Source: Rhodococcus yunnanensis NBRC 103083 (GTDB lineage Bacteria > Actinomycetota > Actinomycetes > Mycobacteriales > Mycobacteriaceae). Taken from it: 64,000 bases of DNA. Positions 17,721-28,355 of the stretch are shown one piece after another (position 1 is the stretch's first letter; the number at the start of each line of letters is the position of its first letter). The position numbers were made by a program, and so were the translations under genes. Below the pieces are notes generated by a model. It worked only from the letters and a program-made list of their open reading frames with translations, ran no database searches and was not told where the DNA came from. The DNA is taken from contig NZ_BCXH01000013.1 in NCBI RefSeq assembly GCF_001895005.1, positions 124,001 to 188,000 on the forward strand, given 5' to 3'.

Positions 17721-19172
17721 TTACCGCTGCGGCGCCTGCGTGGGCACGATCGGTGCGGGCAGCGCAGTTGCACCCTGGAGGAAGCTGTCGACGGCTGCAG
17801 CACAGCTACGACCCTCGGCGATGGCCCACACGATGAGCGACTGACCACGGCCCATGTCTCCGGCGACGAAGACGCCGGGAACGTTGGTGACCCATTCGTT
17901 CGTACGCTTGACGTTGCCGCGCTCGTTCAGGTCGACACCGAGATCGGTGAGCAGACCTGGCTTCTCGGGTCCGACGAAGCCCATGGCGAGGAGCACGAGG
18001 TCTGCTTCGAGGGTGAACTCGCTGCCCTCGACCTTCTCGAACTTGCCTGCCTTGAACTCGACCTCGTGCGCTTCGAGTCCGGTGACCTTGCCGTCGGTGC
18101 CGACGAAACGCTCGGTGTTGACCGAGAACACGCGCTCGCCGCCCTCTTCGTGCGCAGACGCGACGCGGTACATCAGCGGGTACAGCGGCCACGGCGTCGA
18201 GGTGGCGCGCTCTTCCGGCGGGCGAGCCATGATCTCGAACTGGTGGACGCTTTCCGCGCCCTGACGGTGCGAGGTGCCGAGACAGTCGGCCCCGGTGTCG
18301 CCGCCGCCGATGATGACGACCTTCTTGCCCTTGGCGCTGACGGGAGGCTCGGCGAAGTCGCCCTGCTGCACGCGGTTGGCGTGGGGCAGGAACTCCATGG
18401 CCTGGTAGATGCCCTCGTTCTCGCGTCCTTCGATGGGCAGGTCGCGCCACGCGGTGGCACCACCGGAGAGAACGACCGCGTCGAACTGCGCGCGCAACTC
18501 GTCCGCCGAGATGTCGACTCCGACGTTGACGCCGGTACGGAACACCGTGCCCTCGGCCTCCATCTGAGCCAGACGACGGTCGATGTGGCGCTTCTCCATC
18601 TTGAACTCGGGGATGCCGTAACGCAGCAGGCCGCCGATGCGGTCCGCCCGCTCGAACACCGTGACGGTGTGGCCTGCACGCGTGAGCTGCTGTGCGGCAG
18701 CAAGACCCGCAGGACCCGAGCCGACGACAGCGACTGTCCTACCGGTCAGGTGCGTCGGGTAGACCGGGGTGACCCAGCCTTCTTCGAAGGCCTTGTCGAT
18801 GATCTCGACCTCGACCTGCTTGATCGTCACCGGATCCTGATTGATCCCGAGCACACACGACGCCTCACACGGCGCCGGGCACAGCCGCCCGGTGAACTCC
18901 GGGAAGTTGTTGGTGGCGTGCAGACGGTCGATGCTCTCGCGCCAACGATCCTTGTAGACCAGGTCGTTCCATTCGGGAATCAGGTTCCCGAGCGGGCAGC
19001 CGTTGTGGCAGAACGGAATTCCGCAGTCCATGCACCGGCTGGCCTGAGTCTGCAGAGTGTCCTTCGAGAAGTCCTCGTAGACCTCTTTCCAGTCCATCAA
19101 CCGCAGGTCGACGGGCCGCCGCTTGGGCAGTTCGCGAACGGTGTTCTTCAGAAATCCCTGTGGGTCACCCAC
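17721..19172 (-). CDS. gltD: Glutamate synthase (NADPH) small subunit GltD
   Basis: This 483-residue beta subunit of GOGAT takes electrons from NADPH and passes them via FAD and 4Fe-4S clusters to GltB. Visible are the N-terminal cysteine sets [17 protein letters not shown] and [10 protein letters not shown], the FAD-binding [15 protein letters not shown] and the NADPH-binding [15 protein letters not shown], and a C-terminal [14 protein letters not shown]. The GTG start overlaps the gltB stop by eight bases, so the subunits are translationally coupled. Confidence 0.96.
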   Translation of the reverse strand: MGDPQGFLKNTVRELPKRRPVDLRLMDWKEVYEDFSKDTLQTQASRCMDCGIPFCHNGCPLGNLIPEWNDLVYKDRWRESIDRLHATNNFPEFTGRLCPAPCEASCVLGINQDPVTIKQVEVEIIDKAFEEGWVTPVYPTHLTGRTVAVVGSGPAGLAAAQQLTRAGHTVTVFERADRIGGLLRYGIPEFKMEKRHIDRRLAQMEAEGTVFRTGVNVGVDISADELRAQFDAVVLSGGATAWRDLPIEGRENEGIYQAMEFLPHANRVQQGDFAEPPVSAKGKKVVIIGGGDTGADCLGTSHRQGAESVHQFEIMARPPEERATSTPWPLYPLMYRVASAHEEGGERVFSVNTERFVGTDGKVTGLEAHEVEFKAGKFEKVEGSEFTLEADLVLLAMGFVGPEKPGLLTDLGVDLNERGNVKRTNEWVTNVPGVFVAGDMGRGQSLIVWAIAEGRSCAAAVDSFLQGATALPAPIVPTQAPQR

Positions 19173-22100
19173 GAGCTGCCTCCATGATCGCTTCGTCCAC
19201 GTCCGCGCCGTTCTTCTCGGCTTCGGAGATGGCCAGCAGTACCTTCTTGTAATCGCGCGGCATGACCTTCACGAAATGGTTCACCTGCTGTGACCAATCG
19301 CTGAGAATGCGTTCTGCGACTTCGGATCCCGTCTCGTCGTGGTGACGCGTGACGATCTCCTTGAGCCAGGTGAATTCGTCGCCCTCGATGTTCTCGATGT
19401 CGACCAGCTCGGTGTTGAGGTTCGCCTCGAACGTCCCCCGCGGATCGAAGACGAACGCGACGCCGCCGGACATACCGGCACCGAAGTTACGTCCGGTCTC
19501 ACCGAGGATGACGACCTTGCCGCCCGTCATGTACTCGCACCCGTGATCTCCGACGCCTTCGACGACGGCCACCGCACCCGAGTTGCGCACCGCGAACCGC
19601 TCGCCGACGACGCCGCGGATGAGTGCCTCACCCTGCGTCGCACCGAACAGGAAGACGTTGCCACCGATGATGTTGTCCTCGGCCACGAATCCCGCAGGAG
19701 CATTCAGCGACGGCCGCACGATGATGCGGCCACCCGAGAGGCCCTTGCCGACGAAGTCGTTGGCATCACCGTTGAGACGCAACGTCATACCCGAAGGCAC
19801 GAAAGCACCGAAGCTGTTACCCGCCGAACCGGTGAACGTGATGTCGATCGTGTCGTCGGGCAAGCCGACTCCGCCGTACGCCTTGGTCAGCTCGTGCCCG
19901 AGCATCGTGCCGACCGTGCGATTGACATTGGTGATCCGCGACTCGAACACGACCTTCTCGCCCTTGTCCAGGGCATTCCGGCTCTGCACGATGAGCTGCT
20001 GATCGAGCGCCTTGTCCAGCCCGTGATCCTGAACGCCCGTGTTGTAGAGGTTCTGGTTCATGAACGCCGACTCGACCTCGTCGAGGATCGGCGACAGATC
20101 GAGCTTCGACGCCTTCCACGCTTGCTTGGCTGCGGTGGTGTCGAGAAGTGCAACCTGGCCGATCGCTTCGTTGAGCGTGCGGAAGCCGAGCGAGGCCATG
20201 AGCTCGCGAACCTCTTCGGCGATGAACATGAAGAAGTTCTCCACGAACTCGGGCTTGCCCGCGAAACGCTTGCGCAGCAACGGGTTCTGCGTGGCGACAC
20301 CCACCGGACACGTATCGAGGTGGCAGACGCGCATCATGATGCAGCCCGAGACGACCAGGGGTGCAGTCGCGAAACCGAACTCCTCACCGCCGAGCAATGC
20401 GGCAACCATGACGTCGCGGCCGGTCTTGAGCTGGCCGTCGACCTGCACGACGATGCGATCGCGAAGTCCGTTGAGCAACAACGTCTGCTGCGTCTCGGCG
20501 AGTCCGAGTTCCCACGGCCCACCTGCGTGCTTGACCGACGTCAGCGGCGTCGCGCCGGTTCCGCCGTCGTGGCCCGAGATGAGCACGACGTCGGCGTGTG
20601 CCTTCGACACACCTGCCGCGACGGTGCCGACTCCGACCTCGGACACCAGCTTCACGTGGATGCGGGCCTGGGGGTTGGCGTTCTTCAGGTCGTGGATCAG
20701 CTGTGCGAGATCCTCGATCGAGTAGATGTCGTGGTGCGGCGGCGGCGAGATGAGGCCGACACCCGGTGTCGAGTGACGGACCTCGGCGACCCACGGGTAC
20801 ACCTTGTGCGCCGGAAGCTGGCCGCCCTCACCGGGCTTGGCACCCTGGGCCATCTTGATCTGGATGTCGGTGCAGTTGGTCAGGTAGTGCGAGGTGACAC
20901 CGAAGCGTCCCGACGCGACCTGCTTGATCGCACTGCGTCGCCAATCGCCGTTCTCGTCCGGCTCGAACCGCGAGACGTCCTCGCCGCCCTCACCGGAGTT
21001 GGACCGTCCACCGAGGCGGTTCATCGCGATGGCGAGGGTCTCGTGTGCCTCGGCCGAAATGGATCCGTAGCTCATCGCACCCGTCGAGAAGCGCTTGACG
21101 ATTTCCGAGGCCGGCTCGACCTCGTCGATCGAGATCGCTTGCCGCTCTTCGGTCTTGAAACGGAACAGGCCGCGAAGCGAGGCGAGGCGCTCGGACTGGT
21201 CGTCGACCAGCTTGGTGTATTCCTTGAAGACGTCGTACTGACCGGTACGCGTGGAGTGCTGCAGCTTGAACACGGTGTCGGGGTTGAAGAGGTGGTACTC
21301 ACCCTCACGCCGCCACTGGTATTCGCCGCCGGTCTCGAGCTCGCGGTGCGCGCGCTCCTGCCGGTTGTCGAGGTACGCGATGCCGTGGCGAGTCTGCACA
21401 TCGGCCGCGACCTGGTCCAGATCGATGCCGCCGAGGTGGCTGTTCAGCCCGGTGAAGTACTCGTCGACGAGTCCCTGCGAGAGGCCGATGACCTGGAACA
21501 ACTGGGCACCGGTGTACGACGCGATGGTCGAGATGCCCATCTTGGACATCACCTTGAGCACACCCTTGCCTGCGGCCTTGATGTAGTTGGCGACGGCCTT
21601 GTCGAACTCGATGCCCGTCAGGGCGCCGCGCTCGATCATGTCCTCGATGGACTCGAACGCCATGTACGGATTGACTGCTGCCGCACCGAATCCGACGAGA
21701 AGCGCCATGTGGTGCACCTCGCGGGCGTCACCGGACTCGACGATCAAGCCGACCTTGGTACGTGTCTTCTCGCGGACGAGATGCTGGTGCACCGCCGAGG
21801 TGAGAAGCAGCGACGGAATGGGCGCGAGCTTCTCGCTCGACTCACGGTCGGACAGCACGACGATGCGCGCGCCACCGGAGATGGCCGCAGATACCTGAGC
21901 GCGAATGGCCTCCAACGACTTTCGCAGACCTTCGCCGCCCTCGGCCACCGGGTACAGACCCCGCACGACGACCGATCGCAGTTCGTCCTGGTTGCCGTCG
22001 TCGTTGATGTGGACCAGCTTGGCCAGGTCGTCGTTGTGCAGGATGGGCTGCGGGAGCACGATCTGCTTGCACGCGTCGGGACCCGGGTTGAGCAGGTCGC

Positions 22101-23754
22101 CCTCGGGTCCGATGGTTCCACCGATGCTCGTGACGATCTCTTCACGGATCGCGTCGAGCGGCGGGTTGGTGACCTGCGCGAACAGCTGCGAGAAGTAATC
22201 GAACAGCATCCGCGGACGAGCCGACAGCACGGCGATCGGGGTGTCGGTGCCCATGGAACCGATGGCCTCGGCGCCGCTCTTCGCCATCGGCGAGACCAGC
22301 ACGTTCAGTTCCTCGGTGGTGTAGCCGAAGATCTGCTGACGGATGAGAACGCGATCGTGCGGCATGTGCACGTGCGGGCGCGCAGGCAAGTCGTCGATCT
22401 CGGTCAGGCCTTCGTCGAGCCACTGCTGGTACGGGTGCTCGGCGGCGAGTTCGTCCTTGATCTCGTCGTCGGAGACGATACGTCCCTGCGCGGTGTCCAC
22501 CAGGAACATACGGCCGGGCTGCAGGCGTACCTTGCGGACGACCTTGGCCGGGTCGATGTCGAGAACGCCGACCTCGGACGCCATGACGACGAGACCGTCG
22601 TCGGTGACCCACAAGCGGCTCGGACGCAGGCCGTTTCGGTCGAGAACAGCACCGATGACCGTGCCGTCGGTGAAGCACACGGACGCGGGTCCGTCCCAGG
22701 GCTCCATGAGCGAGGAGTGGTAACGGTAGAAGGCACGACGGGCCGGATCCATCGACTCGTGACGTTCCCACGCCTCGGGAATCATCATCAGCACGGCGTG
22801 CGGCAGGCTGCGTCCACCCAGGTGCAGCAGCTCGAGTACCTCGTCGAAACGTGCTGTGTCGCTGGCGCCGTGTGTAACGACGGGGAAGATCTTCTTCAGT
22901 GCCTCGTCGCCGCCGAAGACATCGGAGGTGATGAGTGCCTCACGGGCCCGCATCCAGTTCTCGTTGCCGGTTGCGGTGTTGATCTCACCGTTGTGCGCCA
23001 CGCGGCGGAACGGGTGCGCGAGCGGCCACGAGGGGAAGGTGTTGGTCGAGAAGCGGGAGTGGACGAGACCCAGAGCGCTTTCGACGCGCTCGTCCTGCAG
23101 GTCGACGTAGAAGCCCTTGAGCTGAGGCGTCGTCAGCATGCCCTTGTAGACGAAGGTCGACGGCGACAGCGACGGGAAGTAGACGGTTTCGCGGCCCGGG
23201 CCGTCTTTGCCCGCGCCTTCCTCGCCCAGCTCGTGCTCGACGCGCTTACGGATGACGTAGGCACGGCGCTCGAGATCCAGATCGGTAACGGAGCGGTCGG
23301 GGGCGGCGAAGAACAATTGACGGAACGTCGGCATCGCGTCGCGCGCAAGCGCCCCGAGGGAGGAGTCGTCGGTGGGAACCTCACGCCACCCGAGGACGGT
23401 CATGCCCTCGTCCTCGACGATTTTCGCAACGCCCTCGCATGCGCGAGCAGCGTCGTTCTTTCCCTGCGGCAGGAATGCAATTCCGGTGGCGTACGCGCCC
23501 GCGGCGGGCAGCTCGAAATCCACGACGGCACGGAAGAACGCGTCCGGGACCTGGATGAGAATGCCCGCACCGTCACCGGTGTTGGGCTCGGAGCCGGCGG
23601 CGCCCCGATGTTCGAGATTGACCAGCGCGGTGATGGCCTTCTCGACGATGTCCCGACTACGACGTCCATGCATGTCCACGACGAAGGCGACTCCACAGGA
23701 ATCGTGTTCGTTGCGGGGGTCGTAGAGGCCTTGCGGGCCCGGAGTGTGCTTCAT
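19165..23754 (-). CDS. gltB: Glutamate synthase large subunit GltB
   Basis: This 1529-residue alpha subunit of GOGAT makes two glutamates from glutamine and 2-oxoglutarate. The N-terminal class-II glutamine amidotransferase has its nucleophile Cys20 in [10 protein letters not shown] after a short propeptide. The central FMN/synthase domain holds the 3Fe-4S cysteines C-x5-C-x4-C in [15 protein letters not shown], and the C-terminal beta-helix is present. I use the ATG at 23754, 19 residues before that cysteine, rather than the longer open frame. It heads the gltBD operon. I saw no clear GlnR box upstream; a perfect AGGTATACCT palindrome lies at 24031-24040. Confidence 0.96.
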   Translation of the reverse strand: MKHTPGPQGLYDPRNEHDSCGVAFVVDMHGRRSRDIVEKAITALVNLEHRGAAGSEPNTGDGAGILIQVPDAFFRAVVDFELPAAGAYATGIAFLPQGKNDAARACEGVAKIVEDEGMTVLGWREVPTDDSSLGALARDAMPTFRQLFFAAPDRSVTDLDLERRAYVIRKRVEHELGEEGAGKDGPGRETVYFPSLSPSTFVYKGMLTTPQLKGFYVDLQDERVESALGLVHSRFSTNTFPSWPLAHPFRRVAHNGEINTATGNENWMRAREALITSDVFGGDEALKKIFPVVTHGASDTARFDEVLELLHLGGRSLPHAVLMMIPEAWERHESMDPARRAFYRYHSSLMEPWDGPASVCFTDGTVIGAVLDRNGLRPSRLWVTDDGLVVMASEVGVLDIDPAKVVRKVRLQPGRMFLVDTAQGRIVSDDEIKDELAAEHPYQQWLDEGLTEIDDLPARPHVHMPHDRVLIRQQIFGYTTEELNVLVSPMAKSGAEAIGSMGTDTPIAVLSARPRMLFDYFSQLFAQVTNPPLDAIREEIVTSIGGTIGPEGDLLNPGPDACKQIVLPQPILHNDDLAKLVHINDDGNQDELRSVVVRGLYPVAEGGEGLRKSLEAIRAQVSAAISGGARIVVLSDRESSEKLAPIPSLLLTSAVHQHLVREKTRTKVGLIVESGDAREVHHMALLVGFGAAAVNPYMAFESIEDMIERGALTGIEFDKAVANYIKAAGKGVLKVMSKMGISTIASYTGAQLFQVIGLSQGLVDEYFTGLNSHLGGIDLDQVAADVQTRHGIAYLDNRQERAHRELETGGEYQWRREGEYHLFNPDTVFKLQHSTRTGQYDVFKEYTKLVDDQSERLASLRGLFRFKTEERQAISIDEVEPASEIVKRFSTGAMSYGSISAEAHETLAIAMNRLGGRSNSGEGGEDVSRFEPDENGDWRRSAIKQVASGRFGVTSHYLTNCTDIQIKMAQGAKPGEGGQLPAHKVYPWVAEVRHSTPGVGLISPPPHHDIYSIEDLAQLIHDLKNANPQARIHVKLVSEVGVGTVAAGVSKAHADVVLISGHDGGTGATPLTSVKHAGGPWELGLAETQQTLLLNGLRDRIVVQVDGQLKTGRDVMVAALLGGEEFGFATAPLVVSGCIMMRVCHLDTCPVGVATQNPLLRKRFAGKPEFVENFFMFIAEEVRELMASLGFRTLNEAIGQVALLDTTAAKQAWKASKLDLSPILDEVESAFMNQNLYNTGVQDHGLDKALDQQLIVQSRNALDKGEKVVFESRITNVNRTVGTMLGHELTKAYGGVGLPDDTIDITFTGSAGNSFGAFVPSGMTLRLNGDANDFVGKGLSGGRIIVRPSLNAPAGFVAEDNIIGGNVFLFGATQGEALIRGVVGERFAVRNSGAVAVVEGVGDHGCEYMTGGKVVILGETGRNFGAGMSGGVAFVFDPRGTFEANLNTELVDIENIEGDEFTWLKEIVTRHHDETGSEVAERILSDWSQQVNHFVKVMPRDYKKVLLAISEAEKNGADVDEAIMEAARG

Positions 23755-24230
23755 ACCTAGCCTTCGGATAAGTCCAGCCTTCGAAATCACCGCGGCGGCG
23801 GTGTGGGGTCTTTCCTGTCGTCGGATCGGCACGGCACAGATCGCCGGCCGTCGCGGACGGCTGTTCGGTGCCGTTCGCCGTTGAAGCAGCACCCCCGGAC
23901 GGACCGACTTCGACTAACCTCGAGCAGGTGAACTCTCGGTAGTACGCAAGTGCCGTACGGGCGGATCGGACAATGGTTACGCCGGTCCAACCACAAACGA
24001 TAAGTCAGTACCTAGCCCACCTCGCAAATAAGGTATACCTATCCAGGCTCCCGACCTGGTGTTTTGCATAATTTCACGCGGCTCATCGCGGCCCCCTGCG
24101 CTCGAATCCCATGCGTTTTCATGCCCCCGGGAGACGAAAACTACTCCCTCGAGAGCCTCTTCGTCCCGAGATCCGCTCCCCGAACCGCCATTTCGGTGAA
24201 TTACACACCTGTGTTTCGCCCTTTCCTCAC

Positions 24231-24415
24231 CAGGCAAACCCCACCCCCACCACACAAACGCACGCGCATTTGCGCGAAAGGTGGGACGCGACCAGGCAAA
24301 CCCCACCCCCACCACACAAACGCACATGCATTTGCGCGAAGGGTGGGACGCGACCAGGGAAACCCACCCCAGCTACGCAAACGCACGTGCATTTGCGGGA
24401 GGGGTGGGTGGGGCG
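24231..24415. repeat. 62-bp tandem repeat, three copies
   Basis: Units begin CAGGCAAACC at 24231, 24293 and 24355 (period 62); the third is more diverged. Each contains a near-palindrome GCAAACGCACGTGCATTTGC-like core, followed by a run GGTGGGACGCGACC. One strand is strongly C-rich. It is non-coding; the function is unknown. Confidence 0.88.
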
Positions 24416-24494
24416 CGAAGTGGGTGGGACGCGGGATTGGGGCGAGGTTGCTGGGGCGCGAGGGCCGGAAAAGACTGAAGGCCCGGAAAAGACT

Positions 24495-24528
24495 ACTGGC
24501 CGCAGCGAGTGAATCAGCTGCGGCCAGT
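24495..24528 (-). terminator. Intrinsic terminator of tRNA-Leu
   Basis: A perfect 12-base stem ACTGGCCGCAGC / GCTGCGGCCAGT with a 10-base loop lies five bases past the tRNA 3' end. On the minus strand it is followed by AGTCTTTTC, a short T-tract. Confidence 0.85.
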
Positions 24529-24532
24529 GTTG

Positions 24533-24615
24533 TGGGCGGAGGGGGACTTGAACCCCCACGTCCCTAAGGACACTGGCACCTGAAGCCAGCGCGTCTGCCA
24601 TTCCGCCACCCGCCC
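24533..24615 (-). tRNA. leuT: tRNA-Leu (anticodon CAG)
   Basis: This is an 83-nt class-II tRNA read on the minus strand. The acceptor stem GGGCGGG pairs with TCCGCCC and the discriminator is A. The anticodon loop CTTCAGG gives CAG, there is a short variable arm stem, and the T-loop is GGTTCAAGTCC. No CCA is encoded. The mycobacterial leuT also sits beside fhaA. Confidence 0.95.
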
Positions 24616-24823
24616 GGGTGACCGGTGAACATTAACATGCACATCGGGCGGCAGAAAAATCGCGTGTGTTCCCGGAGAAAGTTCGACCTCTGCAGAGTGA
24701 TCGGCAGGATCGGTCGCGCGGCAGCAACGTATATCATGCTTGAACGACGACCTCGAGCCGACACGCGCTCGGCGGTCGACGACGAAACGAGATCAGCATC
24801 GAGTTCGGGAGGAGAGGTCACCC

Positions 24824-26281
24824 ATGGGCATAGTCCAACGTTTCGAGCGCAAGTTGCAAGGCGCGGTCGGTGACGCGTTCGCCCGGGTGTTCGGGGGAGG
24901 CGTGGTTCCACAGGAGGTGGAGGCAGCGCTGCAGCAGGAGGCGTCCGACCAGGTCCGCCCGCTCGACGGTGGCCACCTACTCGCACCGAACAGTTACGTG
25001 ATCACCATCAACAGTTCCGATCACGAAGAACTTGCCGCCGACCGTGACCTGACGGTGAAAGCGTTCTCCCGTCACCTCGGCGATTACATCCGCGATCAAG
25101 GCTGGCAGACGTACGGCGACGTGGTGGTTCGGTTCGAACCATCGCCCACACTGCACACAGGGCAGTTCCGTGCCAGTGGTTCGGTCGACCCCGATGTGGG
25201 ACGATCACCGCTTGCGACTGGTAACCCCCCGCGCCCGTCAGCCCCACCGAAGTCGACATCAGGAGCCGGCCCCATGACGCAGAACCCAGGCTACGACCCG
25301 CAACGTGAACCGGCTGACGGCTCCCGTCCCGATCCGCGTGCGCGTAACGGATATCCGGCCCCCGGCCAGGACCCGCGCTACGCGCACCAGAACGGCTACG
25401 ACGTACACGGCCAGGACCAGGGGTATCGCAACGGTGCTCCCTACGCGAACGGCGCGTACCCGGCCGAGACGGCGGCGCCTGCCGACGGCCGTTACGACCC
25501 GCAGGCATACAGCCAGGGTCAGGGTTACGACCAGCAGCCGTACGGCCAGCAGGCATACACGGACCAGGGCTACGCGGACCAGGGCTACGACCCACAGGCA
25601 CCGGGTCAGCAGGCACCGGGTCAGCAGGCTCCAGGCCAGCAGGCGTATTCCGATCAGGCATACGGCCAGCAAGGCTACGACCAACAGGCATACGGGCAGC
25701 AGGCGTACGGCCAGCAAGGCTACGACGAGCAGGCGTACGGCCAGCAAAGCTACGACCAACAGCCGTACGACCAGCAGGCATACGGGCAGCAGGCGTACGC
25801 CGATCAGGGCTACGACCAGCAGGCGCCCGACCAACAGGCATACGGCCAGCAGGCATACGCCGAGCCGGAGCGTCCTGCCGGATATCAGCAGCCCTCCTAC
25901 GATTACCCCCCGCAGCCGAATGCCGGTTACCAGCAGGGCGGTTACCAGCAGGGCGGCTACCGCTACGACGAGCCCGCGTACGGCGAGAGCCAGGGCCTGT
26001 CGGCGACGTTGCAGTTGGAGGACGGCAGCGGTCGATACTTCCAGCTGCGAGACGGCCAGAACATCATCGGCCGGGGCCAGGACGCACAGTTCCGTCTACC
26101 GGACACCGGGGTATCGCGGCGTCACGTGGAGATTCGGTGGGACGGACGCGTTGCGATGCTGTCCGATCTGGGGTCGACCAACGGCACGACGGTCAACGGT
26201 GCACCCGTGCAGGACTGGCAGTTGGCCGACGGTGACGTCATCCGGGCCGGACACTCCGAGATCTTGGTCCGCATCGTTTAA
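24824..26281 (+). CDS. fhaA: FhaA: DUF3662 and FHA domain signalling protein
   Basis: This is a 485-residue cytoplasmic protein. Residues 1-120 are the DUF3662 domain ([20 protein letters not shown]), 230-395 are a Q/Y/G-rich low-complexity repeat, and the last 85 residues form a FHA domain with [20 protein letters not shown] and [14 protein letters not shown] domains bind phospho-threonine; in mycobacteria FhaA is a PknB target, binds phosphorylated MviN and restrains peptidoglycan synthesis. The ATG at 24824 follows GGAGGAG. It stands 170 bases before fhaB and is probably part of the same signalling locus. Confidence 0.93.
   Translation: MGIVQRFERKLQGAVGDAFARVFGGGVVPQEVEAALQQEASDQVRPLDGGHLLAPNSYVITINSSDHEELAADRDLTVKAFSRHLGDYIRDQGWQTYGDVVVRFEPSPTLHTGQFRASGSVDPDVGRSPLATGNPPRPSAPPKSTSGAGPMTQNPGYDPQREPADGSRPDPRARNGYPAPGQDPRYAHQNGYDVHGQDQGYRNGAPYANGAYPAETAAPADGRYDPQAYSQGQGYDQQPYGQQAYTDQGYADQGYDPQAPGQQAPGQQAPGQQAYSDQAYGQQGYDQQAYGQQAYGQQGYDEQAYGQQSYDQQPYDQQAYGQQAYADQGYDQQAPDQQAYGQQAYAEPERPAGYQQPSYDYPPQPNAGYQQGGYQQGGYRYDEPAYGESQGLSATLQLEDGSGRYFQLRDGQNIIGRGQDAQFRLPDTGVSRRHVEIRWDGRVAMLSDLGSTNGTTVNGAPVQDWQLADGDVIRAGHSEILVRIV
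25525..25970 (+). repeat. In-frame low-complexity repeat in fhaA
   Basis: The DNA is a degenerate tandem of CAGCAGGCATACGGCCAGCA-like units, encoding repeats such as [10 protein letters not shown] with variants QQAPG and DQGYD. The copy number is likely to vary between strains. The region links the two folded domains of FhaA. Confidence 0.85.
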
Positions 26282-26451
26282 ACGCGCCCACCAGTATGGT
26301 GATCCACACACGCAGCTTCACCCTAGGATGCTGCGTGTGACGACGTGTCCGCACTGAGGCCACATCGGCGGGGACCGATCCGAGAGTCCGTTCCGTACGA
26401 ATGAAGTGTCCGTGCGAATGAAGTAGATGGTGGCGAAGGAGGTGGACGGCT

Positions 26452-26916
26452 GTGCAGGGATTGATTCTGCAGCTGACCCGAGCGGGATTTCTACTCTTGC
26501 TCTGGTTCTTCGTCTGGGCCGTCCTTCGGACTCTTCGTAGTGATATCTATGCGGCGTCCGGGATGCGGATGCCCGCACGTTATTCGGGTGGTTCGAAAGT
26601 TCTCCCGTCGTTCAACAAGCAGAAGGTTGCCAAGAATCTAGTGGTGACGCAGGGCGGTCTCGCCGGCACACGAATTTCCCTCGGCACGCAGCCGGTGCTC
26701 ATCGGGAGGGCCGACGATTCGACATTGGTGCTGACCGACGATTACGCGTCGACCCGCCATGCTCGTATCTCCCCTCGGGGCGGTGACTGGTACGTCGAGG
26801 ATCTCGGGTCGACCAACGGCACCTACCTCGACCGGGCAAAGGTGACGACGGCTGTCCGGGTCCCACTGGGTACGCCGGTCCGCGTCGGCAAGACCGTGAT
26901 CGAGCTGCGCCCGTGA
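26452..26916 (+). CDS. fhaB: FhaB: membrane-anchored FHA-domain protein
   Basis: This 154-residue protein has an N-terminal membrane helix (LILQLTRAGFLLLLWFFVWAV, about 3-23) and a C-terminal FHA domain (about 70-150) with GRADDSTLVLTDDYASTRHA and LGSTNGTYLD. It corresponds to mycobacterial FhaB (FipA), about 155 residues, which bridges cell-division proteins such as FtsZ and FtsQ under oxidative stress and is phosphorylated by PknA. The GTG start follows a near-perfect GAAGGAGGT. Its stop overlaps the pstP start as GTGA. Confidence 0.93.
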   Translation: MQGLILQLTRAGFLLLLWFFVWAVLRTLRSDIYAASGMRMPARYSGGSKVLPSFNKQKVAKNLVVTQGGLAGTRISLGTQPVLIGRADDSTLVLTDDYASTRHARISPRGGDWYVEDLGSTNGTYLDRAKVTTAVRVPLGTPVRVGKTVIELRP

Positions 26917-28355
26917 CTCTGGTACTCCGCTATGCGGCCCGCAGTGATCGCGGACTGGTCCGTTCCAACAACGAAGACTCGGTCTACGCCGGGGCACGCC
27001 TACTCGCGCTCGCCGACGGTATGGGCGGGCATGCGGCAGGCGAGGTCGCGTCGCAGCTGATGATCGCTGCGCTCGCTCATCTCGACGACGACGAGCCGGG
27101 CGACGACCTCCTGGGCAAGCTCGAAGCTGCGACTCGCGAGGGCAACGCCTCGATCGCCGATCAGGTCGAGGACGAGCCCGAACTCGACGGCATGGGAACG
27201 ACGCTTACCGCAATTCTGTTCGCGGGCAAGAAGATCGGACTCGTTCACATCGGTGACTCGCGTGCGTACATGCTGCGCGACGAGAAACTGACACAGATCA
27301 CCAGGGACGACACCTTCGTCCAGTCGCTCGTGGACGAAGGCCGGATCACCCCGGAACAGGCACACACCCACCCGCAGCGCTCGCTGATCATGCGCGCGTT
27401 GACCGGCAACGAGATCGAGCCGACGCTGACCGTCCGCGAAGTGCGCGCGGGCGACCGTTACCTTCTGTGTTCCGACGGCCTGTCCGACGTGGTCAGTGAC
27501 GAAACCATCGAGAACACGATGAACGAGGGCGACTCGGGCGAATGCGCCGACCGCCTCATCGAACTGGCACTCCGAAGCGGCGGTCCGGACAACGTGACCG
27601 TCGTCGTCGCAGACGTCATCGATCTCGACTACGGACAGAGCCACCCGATCCTCGGGGGCGCCGCCAGCACGGAAGAGGAGGAGGACTCCCCTCCCCCGAA
27701 TACCGCCGCAGGCCGTGCCGCCGCGATCCGGCCGCCGCGCGCGACGCCCAAGCGCGTCACCACACCTCCGCCCGCGCCCGAGAAGAAGTCCCACAAACTC
27801 CGATGGACTCTCGTGCTCGTCACGGTCGTCGCGTTGCTCATCGGTGGGGCATTCGTGGCGAAGGCAGCAATCCGGGGCAACTACTACGTCGGTGAGGACA
27901 CCGGACGGGTTGCCGTGCTGCGCGGTGTCCCCGGATCGATCCTCGGGTACTCGCTGCAATCGGTACATACCGTCGGTTGCCTGGGTTCGGACGGCGACCT
28001 GACGCTGATCTCGCCGGACACGATTCCCGCCGACTGCGATGTCTTCGAGATCGACGATCTGGCGCCTGCGGCTCGTGAGCAGGTCCGCGCCGGTCTTCCG
28101 TCCGGCAAGCTCGACGATGTGAACGGTCAGATGAAGCGCCTCGCCGCGGGGGATCTGTTGCCGCCGTGCGAGACCACCACCAGCACACCCGTCACGACGA
28201 CGGCGCCAGCTCCTCCCCCTGCCGTTCCTGCAACCGACGCCCCGCCGCCACCGGCTGCGCCACCCGCGCCGGAAGCACCCGTCACGACGACCGTCGAACC
28301 GACACCTTCGGTGCCTCAGGTACCGGGACAGAACTGCAGGGCCGGTACTAGATGA
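26913..28355 (+). CDS. pstP: PstP: membrane PP2C-type Ser/Thr protein phosphatase
   Basis: This is a 480-residue protein. The N-terminal PP2C domain (1-235) carries the metal-binding motifs LADGMGGHAAGE, GDSRAY, CSDGLSDVV and GGPDNVTVVV. A proline-rich linker leads to one membrane helix (TLVLVTVVALLIGGAFV, about 295-315), then an extracytoplasmic domain ending in a Thr/Pro-rich tail. It dephosphorylates PknA, PknB and their targets, resetting growth and division signalling. GTGA and ATGA overlaps couple it to fhaB and rodA. Confidence 0.95.
   Translation: MTLVLRYAARSDRGLVRSNNEDSVYAGARLLALADGMGGHAAGEVASQLMIAALAHLDDDEPGDDLLGKLEAATREGNASIADQVEDEPELDGMGTTLTAILFAGKKIGLVHIGDSRAYMLRDEKLTQITRDDTFVQSLVDEGRITPEQAHTHPQRSLIMRALTGNEIEPTLTVREVRAGDRYLLCSDGLSDVVSDETIENTMNEGDSGECADRLIELALRSGGPDNVTVVVADVIDLDYGQSHPILGGAASTEEEEDSPPPNTAAGRAAAIRPPRATPKRVTTPPPAPEKKSHKLRWTLVLVTVVALLIGGAFVAKAAIRGNYYVGEDTGRVAVLRGVPGSILGYSLQSVHTVGCLGSDGDLTLISPDTIPADCDVFEIDDLAPAAREQVRAGLPSGKLDDVNGQMKRLAAGDLLPPCETTTSTPVTTTAPAPPPAVPATDAPPPPAAPPAPEAPVTTTVEPTPSVPQVPGQNCRAGTR

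Larger units (their letters stand above)
23755..24532. other. Intergenic region between gltB and tRNA-Leu
   Basis: There is no convincing gene in this 778-base stretch. From left to right it holds the gltB leader, a short AT-rich area near 24000-24070 containing the palindrome AGGTATACCT (24031-24040) that may be a promoter or operator of gltB, three 62-bp repeats (24231-24415), a C/G-skewed stretch, and the tRNA-Leu terminator (24495-24528). Confidence 0.7.

Noticed and set aside
17652..19187. A 511-residue plus-strand frame opposite gltD
   Set aside because: Antisense shadow of gltD with no recognisable domain.
19339..23760. A 1473-residue open frame on the plus strand opposite gltB
   Set aside because: High-GC antisense shadow; gltB on the minus strand has full domain and motif support, while this frame shows only low-complexity Asp/Arg/Val runs.
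23960..24000. Possible GlnR nitrogen-control box upstream of gltB
   Set aside because: GTAAC-like half-sites are present but spacing and second half do not match the usual GTnAC-n6-GAAAC pattern.
24064..24567. Open frame through the 62-bp repeats before tRNA-Leu
   Set aside because: It runs through tandem repeats, a terminator and into the tRNA gene; the Pro/Thr/Arg repeats are translation of non-coding satellite.
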